Part shown: positions 26,430 through 34,794 of the stretch, piece by piece | Numbering within the stretch: position 1 is the stretch's first letter | Layout of the letters: the number at the start of each line of letters is the position of its first letter | Assembly (NCBI GenBank): GCA_965267535.1 | Contig: OZ254082.1 | Coordinates: 3,348,001 to 3,412,000, forward strand | Reading direction: 5' to 3' | DNA: 64,000 nucleotides | Origin: CAXBNB01 sp965267535 | GTDB taxonomy: Bacteria; Bacteroidota; Bacteroidia; Cytophagales; Cyclobacteriaceae | Program-made: the position numbers and the translations under genes | The notes under the pieces: generated by a model | Database searches by the model: none | What the model saw: the letters and a program-made list of their open reading frames with translations, nothing else | What the model was told of the DNA's origin: nothing

Positions 26430-26471
26430 ATACCCTACCTTAACAGGCTATACCACAGCAATTTAAACCCT

Positions 26472-26509
26472 AAAACCCCTGAGTGTTTTTTTACACATTC
26501 AGGGGTTTT
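26472..26509. terminator. Bidirectional terminator between the CRISPR array and cas2
   Basis: A perfect 11-bp stem AAAACCCCTGA / TCAGGGGTTTT with an extra GTG/CAC pairing sits between the array (read on plus) and the end of cas2 (read on minus), with T-rich flanks on both strands. Confidence 0.75.
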
Positions 26510-26512
26510 ACT

Positions 26513-26851
26513 TTAAAACAACTCCAACTGCTGTACCGGTTCGGGTGGTTTTTCCGCTTTAGCCGATATAAAAACTTCCATCATACCAAATTGCTTGTCG
26601 GTAACCCGAATAATACCCACTTTGCCCCTGGGCGGCAAATTAATCTTTACCCGCTTCATGTGCACCAGCGCATTTTCCATGCTGGGACAGTGCCGCAGAA
26701 AAATGGAAAACTGAAACCGGGCGAAACCATCTTTTTCCAGCACATCTACAAACCTACGGTAGTTGCGTGTGTCTGCCTTGGTTTCGGTAGGCAGGTCGAA
26801 AAACACCATAACCCACATTACTCTGTATTGGTTTAGTCGTTGCAGGCTCAC
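26513..26851 (-). CDS. cas2: CRISPR-associated endoribonuclease Cas2
   Basis: A 112-residue Cas2 of the type II kind. It has the N-terminal ferredoxin-like strand ending in the conserved Asp ('VMWVMVFFDLPT') followed by 'RNYRRFVDVLEKDGFARFQ' and the 'SIFLRHCPS' strand. Cas2 dimers bridge two Cas1 dimers in the spacer-integration complex. The frame starts at a GTG that overlaps the cas1 stop by 4 nt, so translation is coupled; an internal ATG a few codons on is an alternative start. It is the last cas gene before the array. No csn2 or cas4 is present, which makes the system type II-C. Confidence 0.96.
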   Translation of the reverse strand: MSLQRLNQYRVMWVMVFFDLPTETKADTRNYRRFVDVLEKDGFARFQFSIFLRHCPSMENALVHMKRVKINLPPRGKVGIIRVTDKQFGMMEVFISAKAEKPPEPVQQLELF

Positions 26852-27744
26852 AGCTCAGGAAATTTTATAATTTTTTGTTGGCGGGCGTAGCATTTGTAGA
26901 GGCTACTGGTGGTTTCCTGAGCTGCCAGCATCAGCGGGCTCACCTGCCCGTTGATGCGCACATCAAGCACGGGTATTTGCAGCAGTTGCTGCTTGATAGC
27001 CGGTGTTAACTGCTCGTAATCATCGAGCGAGCGAACCAACTCCAACACCAGCTGGTCTACTACAGGACGGTAAGGCTCCATCACATCATCGGCCAGGCAA
27101 TAGGCATTGTACTTGTTGCTATGATGGTAGCCAAAAGCAGGCAATAGTCCACTTCCCACCAGCGAGCGGGCTATCACCGCCCGAAGCACGGCATAGCCAT
27201 AGTTAAGCATGTTGTTGGGCGCTCCTTCGAAGCGTCCTCTTTTAAAATCGTGCAAAAAATCTTCAAACAACCGTTTCCAATAAAATGCTGCCGCCCGCGC
27301 CTCGAAGTTGTCCGGATCTCCCGGAGCAGTTTTTGCCGCCCAGCGTTCCATGTTTTCTGTCTCCAATCCATTTTGCCTGAGCAGTGCGGCCTGATTGCGT
27401 ATTTTTTGCCGGACGGTCTGCTGCCACATGCGGGCTTTCTGTGCCGGTGTGGCTTCCTGCTGCGTGCGAAAATGCGCCTGCTGGGTACTGTGTCCATTGA
27501 GGTTGAGCATCATGCCCTGAGGCAGGTGATGACCGTCGCAGGTTACGACGGCTGCATTGTTGGCCAGCAGCTTGCTGATGAGCGTATGACTGAGGGTAAT
27601 TTGCGGGTGCTCCAGCACCACCATACCTATGTCTTCTATGGGTGCTGATTTCTTTTCGCCCGAGTCGGGGTAGGTAGCCACCAGCTGTTGCTTGGTAGTA
27701 TGCAGGTGTGCGGCATGCGCAAAATAAAGCGTACGTTTGATCAT
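26848..27744 (-). CDS. cas1: CRISPR-associated integrase Cas1 (type II)
   Basis: A 298-residue Cas1 with the N-terminal beta domain (about 1-75, including 'PIEDIGMVVLEHPQITLSHT') and the alpha-helical catalytic domain. Metal-binding residues are seen in 'NFEARAAAFYW' (Glu), 'FGYHHSNKYNAYCLADDVME' (His and Asp). It inserts new spacers with Cas2. It is read from the same strand as cas9; the RAYT transposase gene lies between, ending 23 nt before its ATG, so cas1 and cas2 are probably expressed by read-through across the transposase gene or from an unrecognised promoter. Confidence 0.97.
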   Translation of the reverse strand: MIKRTLYFAHAAHLHTTKQQLVATYPDSGEKKSAPIEDIGMVVLEHPQITLSHTLISKLLANNAAVVTCDGHHLPQGMMLNLNGHSTQQAHFRTQQEATPAQKARMWQQTVRQKIRNQAALLRQNGLETENMERWAAKTAPGDPDNFEARAAAFYWKRLFEDFLHDFKRGRFEGAPNNMLNYGYAVLRAVIARSLVGSGLLPAFGYHHSNKYNAYCLADDVMEPYRPVVDQLVLELVRSLDDYEQLTPAIKQQLLQIPVLDVRINGQVSPLMLAAQETTSSLYKCYARQQKIIKFPEL

Positions 27745-27767
27745 AGCGATGAGGTTTTGTTATACAT

Positions 27768-28364
27768 CTATCCATTCTTGTTCTTTCGCATGATGGGGTG
27801 CTGGTGTATAGCCAAAAAAACATCTTTGCCTTCAAACCAACTCAGGGTTTGATTGCGAGCCAGCAGGGTGGGTTTTGCTGACAACAAAGCAGAATAGGAA
27901 CTCCACTTCCACTGATGGATGTTTTGGACAAATCCGTGGTGTACCGGATTGCTATGAATGTAGTGGGTGACTGTAGTTAGGTCTCTCTCGGTGGTAATTT
28001 CTTTGGTTTTAAAGGGTCTGTTAAACAATGATCCCCGCCGGTCATATTGTTTGTTATAGGCTTTAGCGTAGGAATTGAACAAATTGCTGAATGATCTGGA
28101 GATTAAAAGACCTGACAGGTTTTCGAAACCTGTCAGGTCTGTAACTTTAAACACCTCCTGCAACTCCCGCTCACCCCGGATTCTAATCAGCGCATGAAAA
28201 TGATTGGGCATCAGGCAATATGCATGGGTAGCTGCTACCGGATTGATGTATTTGCTCCATTGCTGTAAAAAGTACCTGTAGTTTTCCTGTGAACGAAAGA
28301 GGTTTTCGCTTCCATTTGCATGATTATAGATATGGTAGTAGGATTCTACTTGCATTAGGTGCAT
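27768..28364 (-). CDS. REP-associated tyrosine transposase (RAYT, Y1/HUH family)
   Basis: A ~198-residue IS200/IS605-like single-strand DNA transposase of the TnpA_REP family. The HUH motif is 'LMPNHFHALIRI' (about residue 60), the start is 'YYHIYNHANGSENLF', and the likely catalytic tyrosine lies in 'FNSYAKAYNKQYDRRGSLF', followed by 'THYIHSNPVHHGFV'. The ATG at 28364 is preferred; a longer reading begins at a TTG that sits in a palindrome. RAYTs act on REP/REPIN palindromes elsewhere in the genome rather than on their own ends. The gene lies inside the cas operon between cas9 and cas1, in the same orientation, and carries a REP-type palindrome in its own coding sequence (28111-28139). Confidence 0.93.
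   Translation of the reverse strand: MHLMQVESYYHIYNHANGSENLFRSQENYRYFLQQWSKYINPVAATHAYCLMPNHFHALIRIRGERELQEVFKVTDLTGFENLSGLLISRSFSNLFNSYAKAYNKQYDRRGSLFNRPFKTKEITTERDLTTVTHYIHSNPVHHGFVQNIHQWKWSSYSALLSAKPTLLARNQTLSWFEGKDVFLAIHQHPIMRKNKNG
28111..28139. repeat. REP-type palindrome inside the RAYT coding sequence
   Basis: ACCTGACAGGTTT, a 3-nt spacer TCG, then AAACCTGTCAGGT: the same 13-mer pair found in elements A and B, here back to back. With flanking AG/CT the perfect palindrome is 33 nt (28109-28141), exactly eleven codons, so the reading frame is kept. It encodes the TDLTGFENLSG part of the transposase. Confidence 0.9.
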
Positions 28365-28378
28365 CTTTTTAAAAACCA

Positions 28379-28397
28379 ACAGGTTTTTAAAACCTGT
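28379..28397. repeat. REP-like palindrome between cas9 and the RAYT gene
   Basis: ACAGGTTTT and AAAACCTGT around a single T form a perfect 19-nt palindrome directly upstream of the RAYT start and downstream of the cas9 stop. Extended by CGGGG on one side it keeps the CAGGTTT/AAACCTG core of the other REP copies. It could act as the transposase's own REP and also influence cas9-to-cas1 read-through. Confidence 0.75.
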
Positions 28398-28423
28398 CGG
28401 GGTTGATCCTTATTTTTTTAAAT

Positions 28424-31400
28424 TCATTCTCGGATTTTTATGGTTTGATCAGGTAAGGGTTGAATATTCCCCAATCTATCCACTTGGAGTTTGATGCAGA
28501 TATTTTTAATCTGTGACTTACCATCAATCGTATTTTGGTTTTTTGTTTCTTGGCTTCCACGACCAAACTCATCTTGAATTAAGTCCTTTTGACTAATGTT
28601 AATTTTATCAGAATTGTGTAACTCTTTAAATATTTCTTTATTCTTTTTTCCATGAAATTTCCATATTGGGTTAGAAATTGAGTAAGGTAAAAACTTAGCA
28701 TAGTACCCATTTCCACTGCTGTTTTTTCCTCCATCTGTATACTTATAAATCCTATCTATCTGCTCCTTTGTGAGATTGTTAAAATCAACTTTTGAAGGAT
28801 GTTCTACTTCCTCTTCAGTAGGCACATAAACCAAATCCAGTGGAGAAAGAGTGAAAATTCTGTCGAATACATTTATATCATTGTCAAAAATCCGTTTATC
28901 AATAGGGTTGTGGCGATTATTTTTATATTCTTTCAAAACGCTAATCAAATCTATTAAACCAATATCTTTGAACCTTCTTTCTCTCACTTCATTTCCAGTA
29001 TCGTCTTTATAAACCCTTTCATAAAAGCCAAGATAAAGATTGGATCCAGCATCATTTACCACATATTGTTTTGACTTAACAGAATTCTTATCTTCCTGGT
29101 TTAACGCTCTTTGATTCCCAAAACCTCTTGAAATTCTAACTTTCTTTATCGGAGTATGGTTTTTGCCGTTATTAAGTCTTTTGAGAGTTTCCTGCTTGTT
29201 CATTTCTTCGATCATTTCAGGTGAGAATGCAATTTCTGGATGTTCATTAATTTCATATTTATTTTTTCCCTCCACTATTTTCTCATCTCTGAAATTTATT
29301 TCGGGTACCTTTTCAACAAAGACATTGAGTTTGGAGTAATCCGCTTTGTCAAACTTGTATTTATTGGCTTTCAAATTCTCAATGAGTCCATTCACATCTT
29401 TTATATCATTGTCATCACTTCTTGTAATCGCTTCAAATTCAGCTTTCTCTAAAAGTGCATCGAAATGAGGGACGGCTTCCTCAAACGGAAGTTCTACGGT
29501 ATCGAATTGTTTCAGGTGGTTGTAAAGTACCTTTTGGATTCCTGTGTCAGTGACTTCACTAATTTTTTTGCTATCAAATTTTTCAGACAAAAACTCTCTT
29601 GACGCAATCTTTTTCTCATCACTTGTATTATCTGTGAAATAATATAATTCTATCGTTGGATTATCTGGATATTCTTTTTTGACAATGTCTTTAAACGATT
29701 TTAAATCATTATTTAAAATCATATTTTTTAAATCCATTCTTAATTCTTTGTCTGCAACAATAGAAACATCATCGTAAATCGCATTGACTGAACTATGTAA
29801 ATTCTTTTTCTTTTTGAGTTTCAGATTTACCCGGCCATAAAAAGTATCTTTCCCTAAACTTCTGCGAATTCCCCAGTTGTATTTGTTTGTAGAATTCATG
29901 ATGTCTTTCTGGCTTTTTGGTTCTTGTGCTTTTAGTTTTTTCGTGTTTGGTTCGGCTTGGTAATAATTTGTTCTATTATTAATGACCCGCATGTTTTGTT
30001 TGAAGGTTACGACTGTATGCTGTAAGGCATTTAAAATCATTTCTTTGTAGTCTGCCTTTGCGTTAGAGTCTTTATAGAAATACGATTTGGTTTTTACGGT
30101 ATCCCGTGTGAATTTCTCTACACCCGATTGCCTCACTTCTCCGGGAAGCATGTAATACCAATCTTTGTCATCTTTTCCATTCTCTTTTTTTGAGAACATA
30201 ATCTTCCTTTTCAGGGTTTGTCTGTACTTTTCAATTTGTCGTTGCTTGCCTAAGTCAGGAGACTTGGCTCCCGCGTTTATGTTGTTGATATAGTTAACAT
30301 GGTCTCTTGTGCAAAGGGCAATTATCAGCGCATCCAATGCATGGTGTCGATGATCAATGCGCTTGATGTCATACGATTCATTTTTTTCCCGAATGCTATC
30401 GTCCAGGTTGAAGTCAAAGTATTTATGCCCGGATTTTGACACCCTTTCCTGTCCGAATAAGCTTGATTTGGTTAACTCGTTCATTCTAATGAATCTTGGA
30501 GCGACAAGCTCTTTCCAGACCTGATCCAATCTCCATGCTTCTTTCAGTTTTCCTGTTACTGCGCCAGTTACGGGTAATACATTCTTAGAAAGGAACTCAA
30601 CCTCACCTTCCTCTCGAACGATATGGCTTAAAAGTTCCATTGCTTTCCGGGCAATATGGCGGGCGTTGTTTATCTGGCTACTGGTAAATCCCTTTGGGAT
30701 TTCTTTCGACAGCAAGATGTATCTCTTATTGCCGGAAAATTGGGACGTTACTGTGCTTACATACGTGTCGTCATCTACTATTTTAACCTTCTTGCCATGT
30801 GCTACACAGTATTGTTCACGTTCTTTTGGCTGATTGATGAATTCACGTCCTGTCTGATCGCTTTTCAGTTTGTTTACTTCTCTTTCACAGACCACTTTGT
30901 TGTTTAGTGAATCATTGGTGATGGAAGCCTGGGGAAATACATGGTCAATGTTGTACTTATCGCCATCAAATAGGTCGGTAAGCTTAATAGGTAAATTAGT
31001 GTAAGGTGATCTATAACCTTGTTCTATCCACAATTTGTACTTTTCAAAAGTTTCTTTTGTGATAGGCGATTTAAGAAGGCTGTCAATACCATCACGTTCG
31101 GCTTTTTTCTTGTACTGATGTTGATTCAAGACGGCATCTTCTACAATCTTCAACCTTTCAAAATGATCAGAATTCTTGGGATTTGCTCGGTACAGACTAC
31201 TAGCTAAAAACTCTTCCAAGACTTGCCGGATTCGCTTGTTCTGTGCTCGGTTCCCTTTTTGCCTATTTGTTTCAGCTTCTTTTTCTTTTACAGATTTCTT
31301 TAATTCCCGCCCAACCTCAACATGGATTTCGCTAAAGAAATTAGGCTGACTATTGCCTAATTCTTTATGTTCCCAAATGTCAGCCACTACCTGCATCATT

Positions 31401-34249
31401 TCCCGGATGACCTTTTCTGCAACAGGGTTATTCAAGGAGTGTTGCTTTAGCTCCTGATGCAATTGCCTCCTAATATCTTCGGGAGATTTCCACAGTATGG
31501 CCCTAGCCAATTCTGAGTGACGGCCATAAACCAAGTAAGATGCTTTTGTCAGATCCAGAGAGGTGAAATTTGAGGTGTCCTTAAATCCTTTGAAAGCATT
31601 GAACAAGCCTTTTGGAAATGGAACTTTAGCATCATTGTCAGTAAATTTTTTCCATTCAATTTCCTCCTCTTCAAAATCAATCTTGCTTAGCCTATTGAGT
31701 ATCTCGTCAATCCGCTCATTGATAAAATGTTTCCACAAGGCTTCAAACAGGCCTTGTCTTTTCTCCTCTGCCTCCTTTCCTGTTTTATTTGAGTTGCTTA
31801 TGAATGAAGAAATCCTGGATTTATCGTAGTTGATACTTTCTAAATCGGTTGTGTGTACTGAAAGGTCAAACTTTCCTGTAAAGCGGTTTTCTCCCATTCT
31901 CAGGAAGGGAAGCAGCTTTTTTAAAGCCTTCTCAGAATAGGCACAGTACCTCGAAGCGAACTTTGGATAGTTAGTAAAGTCCTCAATAATCTTCGCTTTG
32001 ATTTCATCAGAAATGCCACTTCCATTTAAAAAGTGGTTAAAAAACGTTTTGATGCTCTTGCTGTCATTTTCCTTACGTTCTTTGTAGTTGACCGAATAAA
32101 GATAATGCCAAAGCTCTATTTCTTTTTCCTGCGTCAGAAAATCGGCGTATTCGCTAAACCCACACCTCGTGAACCGGGTGGCGAAACTTACTCGTGTTTC
32201 ATTGCCTTTTAGTTCTTCGTCCTCAGGGAAATTCCAGACAAAGTTTTTCTTATTCTTATCGTATGGAACTTCAAACTCGTCCCTACAGAAAATTAAAAAT
32301 TGCCCTTGAGTTAATGATTTTTGATTGTTCAGTTTTTCGAATAACTTTTGATAATCATCTCCGCTTTTAATGTAGTCTTTTGTAACATCTACATTGGTTG
32401 AAAACTTGTCTGTTTCTGTATTTACTTTTTCACTTTCTATTAGCCTCAAATTATGGAGCTTATCCCAAATCCTGAATTCCTGAAAGTATGGATGAGATGC
32501 AGAAACAGCTTTGTGATAAATAGCTTCCTTGCTGAAGGTAATCTCCCCGGTTTCCTTATCAACTATTTCAATGGGCTTTCCTGTTTTTTTGTCACACAAT
32601 TCCTTCCAATACCTGATTTCGTATTTGCAGTCTGCTATTTCTGATTTTTTTGTTTTGAGCGGTCGTTGATAAAGCAGGATGTCCTCTACCAGCAGATGTT
32701 CTATTGCATCTTTATTGCCTAGCAGTTTTTTTGCATGAGATTCATTTTTGGGATACAGTGTTTTAACACACTTTTCAAAGAGTGCTACATCTTTCAGACT
32801 ATTGTGAAATTCTTTTTGTGTAGCTATAATTTGCCTCAGTTCCTCACGATAAAACTTTCGCTCCACCACCTGGAACATACCACCAATGATCTTGGTGCGT
32901 TTTCCAGTTTTCGCATCATCTTTTAGGATACGATATATCTTGGGGGAAATATAGTTTTTTACATTCCCCTTTTCATCTACAAAACCATTTAAGCTATTGA
33001 ATTGCAATGCTTCTTTTTCAGTTTTTTTCTTTAATAATTTCCAATTACTGGCTTTGTTAGGATCAAGCAGTTTGAATTCCGAAAAAGGATCTTTTGAAAC
33101 GTTTAGATTAAGCGAATCACTTTTCTTGGAAGGCTTAATCAGTTCTCCTTTTTCATTATAAAGCCTTGTTAGGAAAATCTCCTCTTTTATCTCGTTATCA
33201 GTTTTTTTGAATTTATTGAAATCTGAATAATTGGTATCAACTTGCCAACCATTGCCATATTCTTTCAAATATTTGCCTTTGGTATCTTTCGGACTTATAT
33301 CCGAAACCTTTAACTCAAAGATGTCTTCAACTTTGTAGATGGTTTTGGTCTCATCATTATCTGTTCCCTCATCATTTAATATTGTGAACCGCTCAACAAT
33401 TTTAACTTCATCTATATTGTCTTTTAATTCAGTAATCTGTTCAGTTGAGTATTCCTTGTATGAGTATCCGTTTTCTAAAAGAATATTGAAGTAGGTGCCA
33501 AATTCATTTTTTGCTTTGGACACTTGAACTACCTTAAGTACAAGTGATTCAATCTCAATCTTGCTTATATCTACTACTTCTTGAATGGTTTTCGTAATCC
33601 CAAACTCGTTCAGTTTTTCAGACAAGTCATCAAATTCATCAAGTGCTTCTATTTTCTCATATCCTCGTTTTTGGTTGTAGCTGAGTAACACCCAAGCCAA
33701 CTCTTCTAAGGTAATTTCTTTGGATAAGGCTTTTTGACGCAAATAGTAAAGCGTCCAGTCATAAGGAATTCGCTTTCCCTTTTCGTTTCTGACACCCGCA
33801 TCACCAATGTCTTTGAGCATTTCTTCGTAGGAATCCATGAAAAGGAATTCGGCCTTTTGTCCATGCTTTTTAGGTAAGTAGGCAAATTTCGGTTCCTTGT
33901 TTTCTTTAAACTGGCCACACTTTTCTCCCTTGACATTCGTGAAATCAATTTCGAGTTTATAATGCTGTGGAAGTGCGTCAAGTAAATTAAGTACGAGATG
34001 TAGCCTGTCCCTTCTGAGTAAGTAACGTTCATTCAACCGCCTTGGCCCTCTTTTTTCGGTCCTTTGGGCTGCTGTACTATCAATTTTCCCACCTTCTTTA
34101 TATTTTTTTACTTCATCCGCATTCATGGGCAAAATACGTGATCCCAATCCCATAATTTTCACTGTTCCATTCTCATGATCAATCTCTACCAGTGCCCAAC
34201 CGATGGAGTTTGTACCCAAATCCAATCCTAAAATCTTTTTTGTTGTCAT
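28424..34249 (-). CDS. cas9: CRISPR-associated endonuclease Cas9, unusually large (1,941 aa), type II-C
   Basis: RNA-guided DNA endonuclease. RuvC-I is at the N-terminus (LGLDLGTNSIGWA, catalytic Asp10), the Arg-rich bridge helix at ~58-90, a 'SYNQKRGYE' motif near 190, RuvC-II with Glu978 ('EIHVEVGREL'), HNH with Asp1102-His1103 and Asn1117/Asn1126 ('NIDHVFPQASITNDSLNNKV'), and RuvC-III with His1302-His1303 and Asp1306 (RHHALDALIIA). All catalytic residues are present. About 870 residues lie between bridge helix and RuvC-II (recognition lobe) and ~620 after RuvC-III (WED/PAM-interacting part), so both regions are expanded; most characterised Cas9 proteins are about 1,000-1,650 residues. The C-terminus has typical Bacteroidota Cas9 stretches such as 'FTLSPLDLVYVPTEEE'. 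The tracrRNA gene lies divergently just upstream. Confidence 0.97.
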   Translation of the reverse strand: MTTKKILGLDLGTNSIGWALVEIDHENGTVKIMGLGSRILPMNADEVKKYKEGGKIDSTAAQRTEKRGPRRLNERYLLRRDRLHLVLNLLDALPQHYKLEIDFTNVKGEKCGQFKENKEPKFAYLPKKHGQKAEFLFMDSYEEMLKDIGDAGVRNEKGKRIPYDWTLYYLRQKALSKEITLEELAWVLLSYNQKRGYEKIEALDEFDDLSEKLNEFGITKTIQEVVDISKIEIESLVLKVVQVSKAKNEFGTYFNILLENGYSYKEYSTEQITELKDNIDEVKIVERFTILNDEGTDNDETKTIYKVEDIFELKVSDISPKDTKGKYLKEYGNGWQVDTNYSDFNKFKKTDNEIKEEIFLTRLYNEKGELIKPSKKSDSLNLNVSKDPFSEFKLLDPNKASNWKLLKKKTEKEALQFNSLNGFVDEKGNVKNYISPKIYRILKDDAKTGKRTKIIGGMFQVVERKFYREELRQIIATQKEFHNSLKDVALFEKCVKTLYPKNESHAKKLLGNKDAIEHLLVEDILLYQRPLKTKKSEIADCKYEIRYWKELCDKKTGKPIEIVDKETGEITFSKEAIYHKAVSASHPYFQEFRIWDKLHNLRLIESEKVNTETDKFSTNVDVTKDYIKSGDDYQKLFEKLNNQKSLTQGQFLIFCRDEFEVPYDKNKKNFVWNFPEDEELKGNETRVSFATRFTRCGFSEYADFLTQEKEIELWHYLYSVNYKERKENDSKSIKTFFNHFLNGSGISDEIKAKIIEDFTNYPKFASRYCAYSEKALKKLLPFLRMGENRFTGKFDLSVHTTDLESINYDKSRISSFISNSNKTGKEAEEKRQGLFEALWKHFINERIDEILNRLSKIDFEEEEIEWKKFTDNDAKVPFPKGLFNAFKGFKDTSNFTSLDLTKASYLVYGRHSELARAILWKSPEDIRRQLHQELKQHSLNNPVAEKVIREMMQVVADIWEHKELGNSQPNFFSEIHVEVGRELKKSVKEKEAETNRQKGNRAQNKRIRQVLEEFLASSLYRANPKNSDHFERLKIVEDAVLNQHQYKKKAERDGIDSLLKSPITKETFEKYKLWIEQGYRSPYTNLPIKLTDLFDGDKYNIDHVFPQASITNDSLNNKVVCEREVNKLKSDQTGREFINQPKEREQYCVAHGKKVKIVDDDTYVSTVTSQFSGNKRYILLSKEIPKGFTSSQINNARHIARKAMELLSHIVREEGEVEFLSKNVLPVTGAVTGKLKEAWRLDQVWKELVAPRFIRMNELTKSSLFGQERVSKSGHKYFDFNLDDSIREKNESYDIKRIDHRHHALDALIIALCTRDHVNYINNINAGAKSPDLGKQRQIEKYRQTLKRKIMFSKKENGKDDKDWYYMLPGEVRQSGVEKFTRDTVKTKSYFYKDSNAKADYKEMILNALQHTVVTFKQNMRVINNRTNYYQAEPNTKKLKAQEPKSQKDIMNSTNKYNWGIRRSLGKDTFYGRVNLKLKKKKNLHSSVNAIYDDVSIVADKELRMDLKNMILNNDLKSFKDIVKKEYPDNPTIELYYFTDNTSDEKKIASREFLSEKFDSKKISEVTDTGIQKVLYNHLKQFDTVELPFEEAVPHFDALLEKAEFEAITRSDDNDIKDVNGLIENLKANKYKFDKADYSKLNVFVEKVPEINFRDEKIVEGKNKYEINEHPEIAFSPEMIEEMNKQETLKRLNNGKNHTPIKKVRISRGFGNQRALNQEDKNSVKSKQYVVNDAGSNLYLGFYERVYKDDTGNEVRERRFKDIGLIDLISVLKEYKNNRHNPIDKRIFDNDINVFDRIFTLSPLDLVYVPTEEEVEHPSKVDFNNLTKEQIDRIYKYTDGGKNSSGNGYYAKFLPYSISNPIWKFHGKKNKEIFKELHNSDKINISQKDLIQDEFGRGSQETKNQNTIDGKSQIKNICIKLQVDRLGNIQPLPDQTIKIRE

Positions 34250-34272
34250 AGTTATTAATTCAATACATTAAT

Positions 34273-34280
34273 TATCTTTG
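34273..34280 (+). promoter_or_regulatory. Predicted -7 box of the tracrRNA promoter
   Basis: TATCTTTG is an exact match to the Bacteroidota -7 consensus TAnnTTTG. A start site 5-6 nt downstream falls at about 34286, the first base of the anti-repeat. No good TTG is seen at the expected -33 distance. Confidence 0.6.
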
Positions 34281-34285
34281 ATATT

Positions 34286-34360
34286 CATTGAAAGCCAATC
34301 ACAATAAGGATTATTCCGTTGTGAAAACATTTAAGGCGGGGAGCATTCCTCGCCTTTTTT
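34286..34360 (+). ncRNA. tracrRNA
   Basis: A 19-nt perfect anti-repeat (CATTGAAAGCCAATCACAA, 34286-34304) is the reverse complement of repeat positions 2-20. It is followed by a nexus-like segment (AAGGATTATTCCGTTGTG, then AAAACAT) and a terminator stem GGCGGGGA / TCCTCGCC (34335-34354, one G-T wobble) with six T. This is the expected order for a type II tracrRNA of about 75 nt. It is transcribed away from cas9, with a perfect -7 box immediately upstream. It would pair with the 5' half of each repeat in pre-crRNA and guide Cas9. Confidence 0.93.
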
Positions 34361-34612
34361 ATTTCTCTTCGAAAAATATCAAAAACTATTGAATTAGTTG
34401 CTTTCAAAAAACATGAATATTGTCACACCGACCAAACAACCCTTTTTAATCCAAGCTAAAAGAGAAAAAGTTCAAATCAAACACCCCTTTTCGACATATA
34501 AGAGCTAATTAACCACTCATAGCAGGGAAGAACTTTAGTCGAGGTGAGCCGAAAAAACCAGTAACCATTGACTTAAAATAACTCAAATGAAACACACAAT
34601 CAAGGCTACTCA

Positions 34613-34688
34613 CTTTCCAAAAGACTACAAATGGTTTTGCTAAAATCCAGCTACTTGTGCTGCTGTAGTCGGGCAAACTTTTGGAAAG
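34613..34688. other. Large inverted repeat of unknown role
   Basis: Outer arms CTTTCCAAAAG (34613-34623) and CTTTTGGAAAG (34678-34688) are perfect, and inner arms GACTAC/GTAGTC (34623-34628, 34665-34670) extend the stem with an asymmetric bulge. It could be an RNA hairpin, a remnant of a mobile-element end, or a small RNA; strand unknown. Confidence 0.45.
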
Positions 34689-34706
34689 ATCTTAATAGCA
34701 AGCCAC

Positions 34707-34738
34707 AAAAAAACCGCTTCCTCTCATCGAGAAAGCGG
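34707..34738 (-). terminator. Rho-independent terminator of the giant surface-protein gene
   Basis: On the minus strand, arms CCGCTTTCTC and GAGAGGAAGCGG pair with a short loop and one bulge, followed by seven T, about 57 nt after the stop of the gene at 34795-44985. Confidence 0.8.
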
Positions 34739-34794
34739 CCTTATTACACTTTATAATTTCAATCCAATAATCGGCAGATTACTGCATGAATAGG

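Larger units (their letters stand above)
34361..34794. other. Non-coding stretch between the tracrRNA and the giant surface-protein gene
   Basis: 434 nt without a supported gene. It contains a large inverted repeat (34613-34688) and the terminator of the 34795 gene. A tiny frame of 18 codons (34587-34643) inside it has no support. Confidence 0.5.

Noticed and set aside
26147..26443. ORF of 98 codons with repeated peptide SCDWLSMFRLQQ
   Set aside because: The repeats are CRISPR repeats translated in frame because repeat plus 30-nt spacer is a multiple of three; not a gene. The antisense ORF at 26191-26379 has the same cause.
27174..27835. Overlapping ORFs in other frames of cas1 (27174-27497, 27263-27835 minus; 27250-27648 plus)
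   Set aside because: The cas1 frame 26848-27744 carries all conserved motifs; the others have low-complexity or basic compositions typical of shadow frames.
34387..34420. Possible diverged CRISPR repeat (TTGCTTTCAA) downstream of the tracrRNA
   Set aside because: Only about 8-10 nt agree with the repeat, without the conserved 3' part; likely chance in AT-rich sequence.
34587..34643. 18-codon ORF between the tracrRNA and the giant gene
   Set aside because: Too short, no recognised domain, and it overlaps the inverted repeat at 34613-34688.
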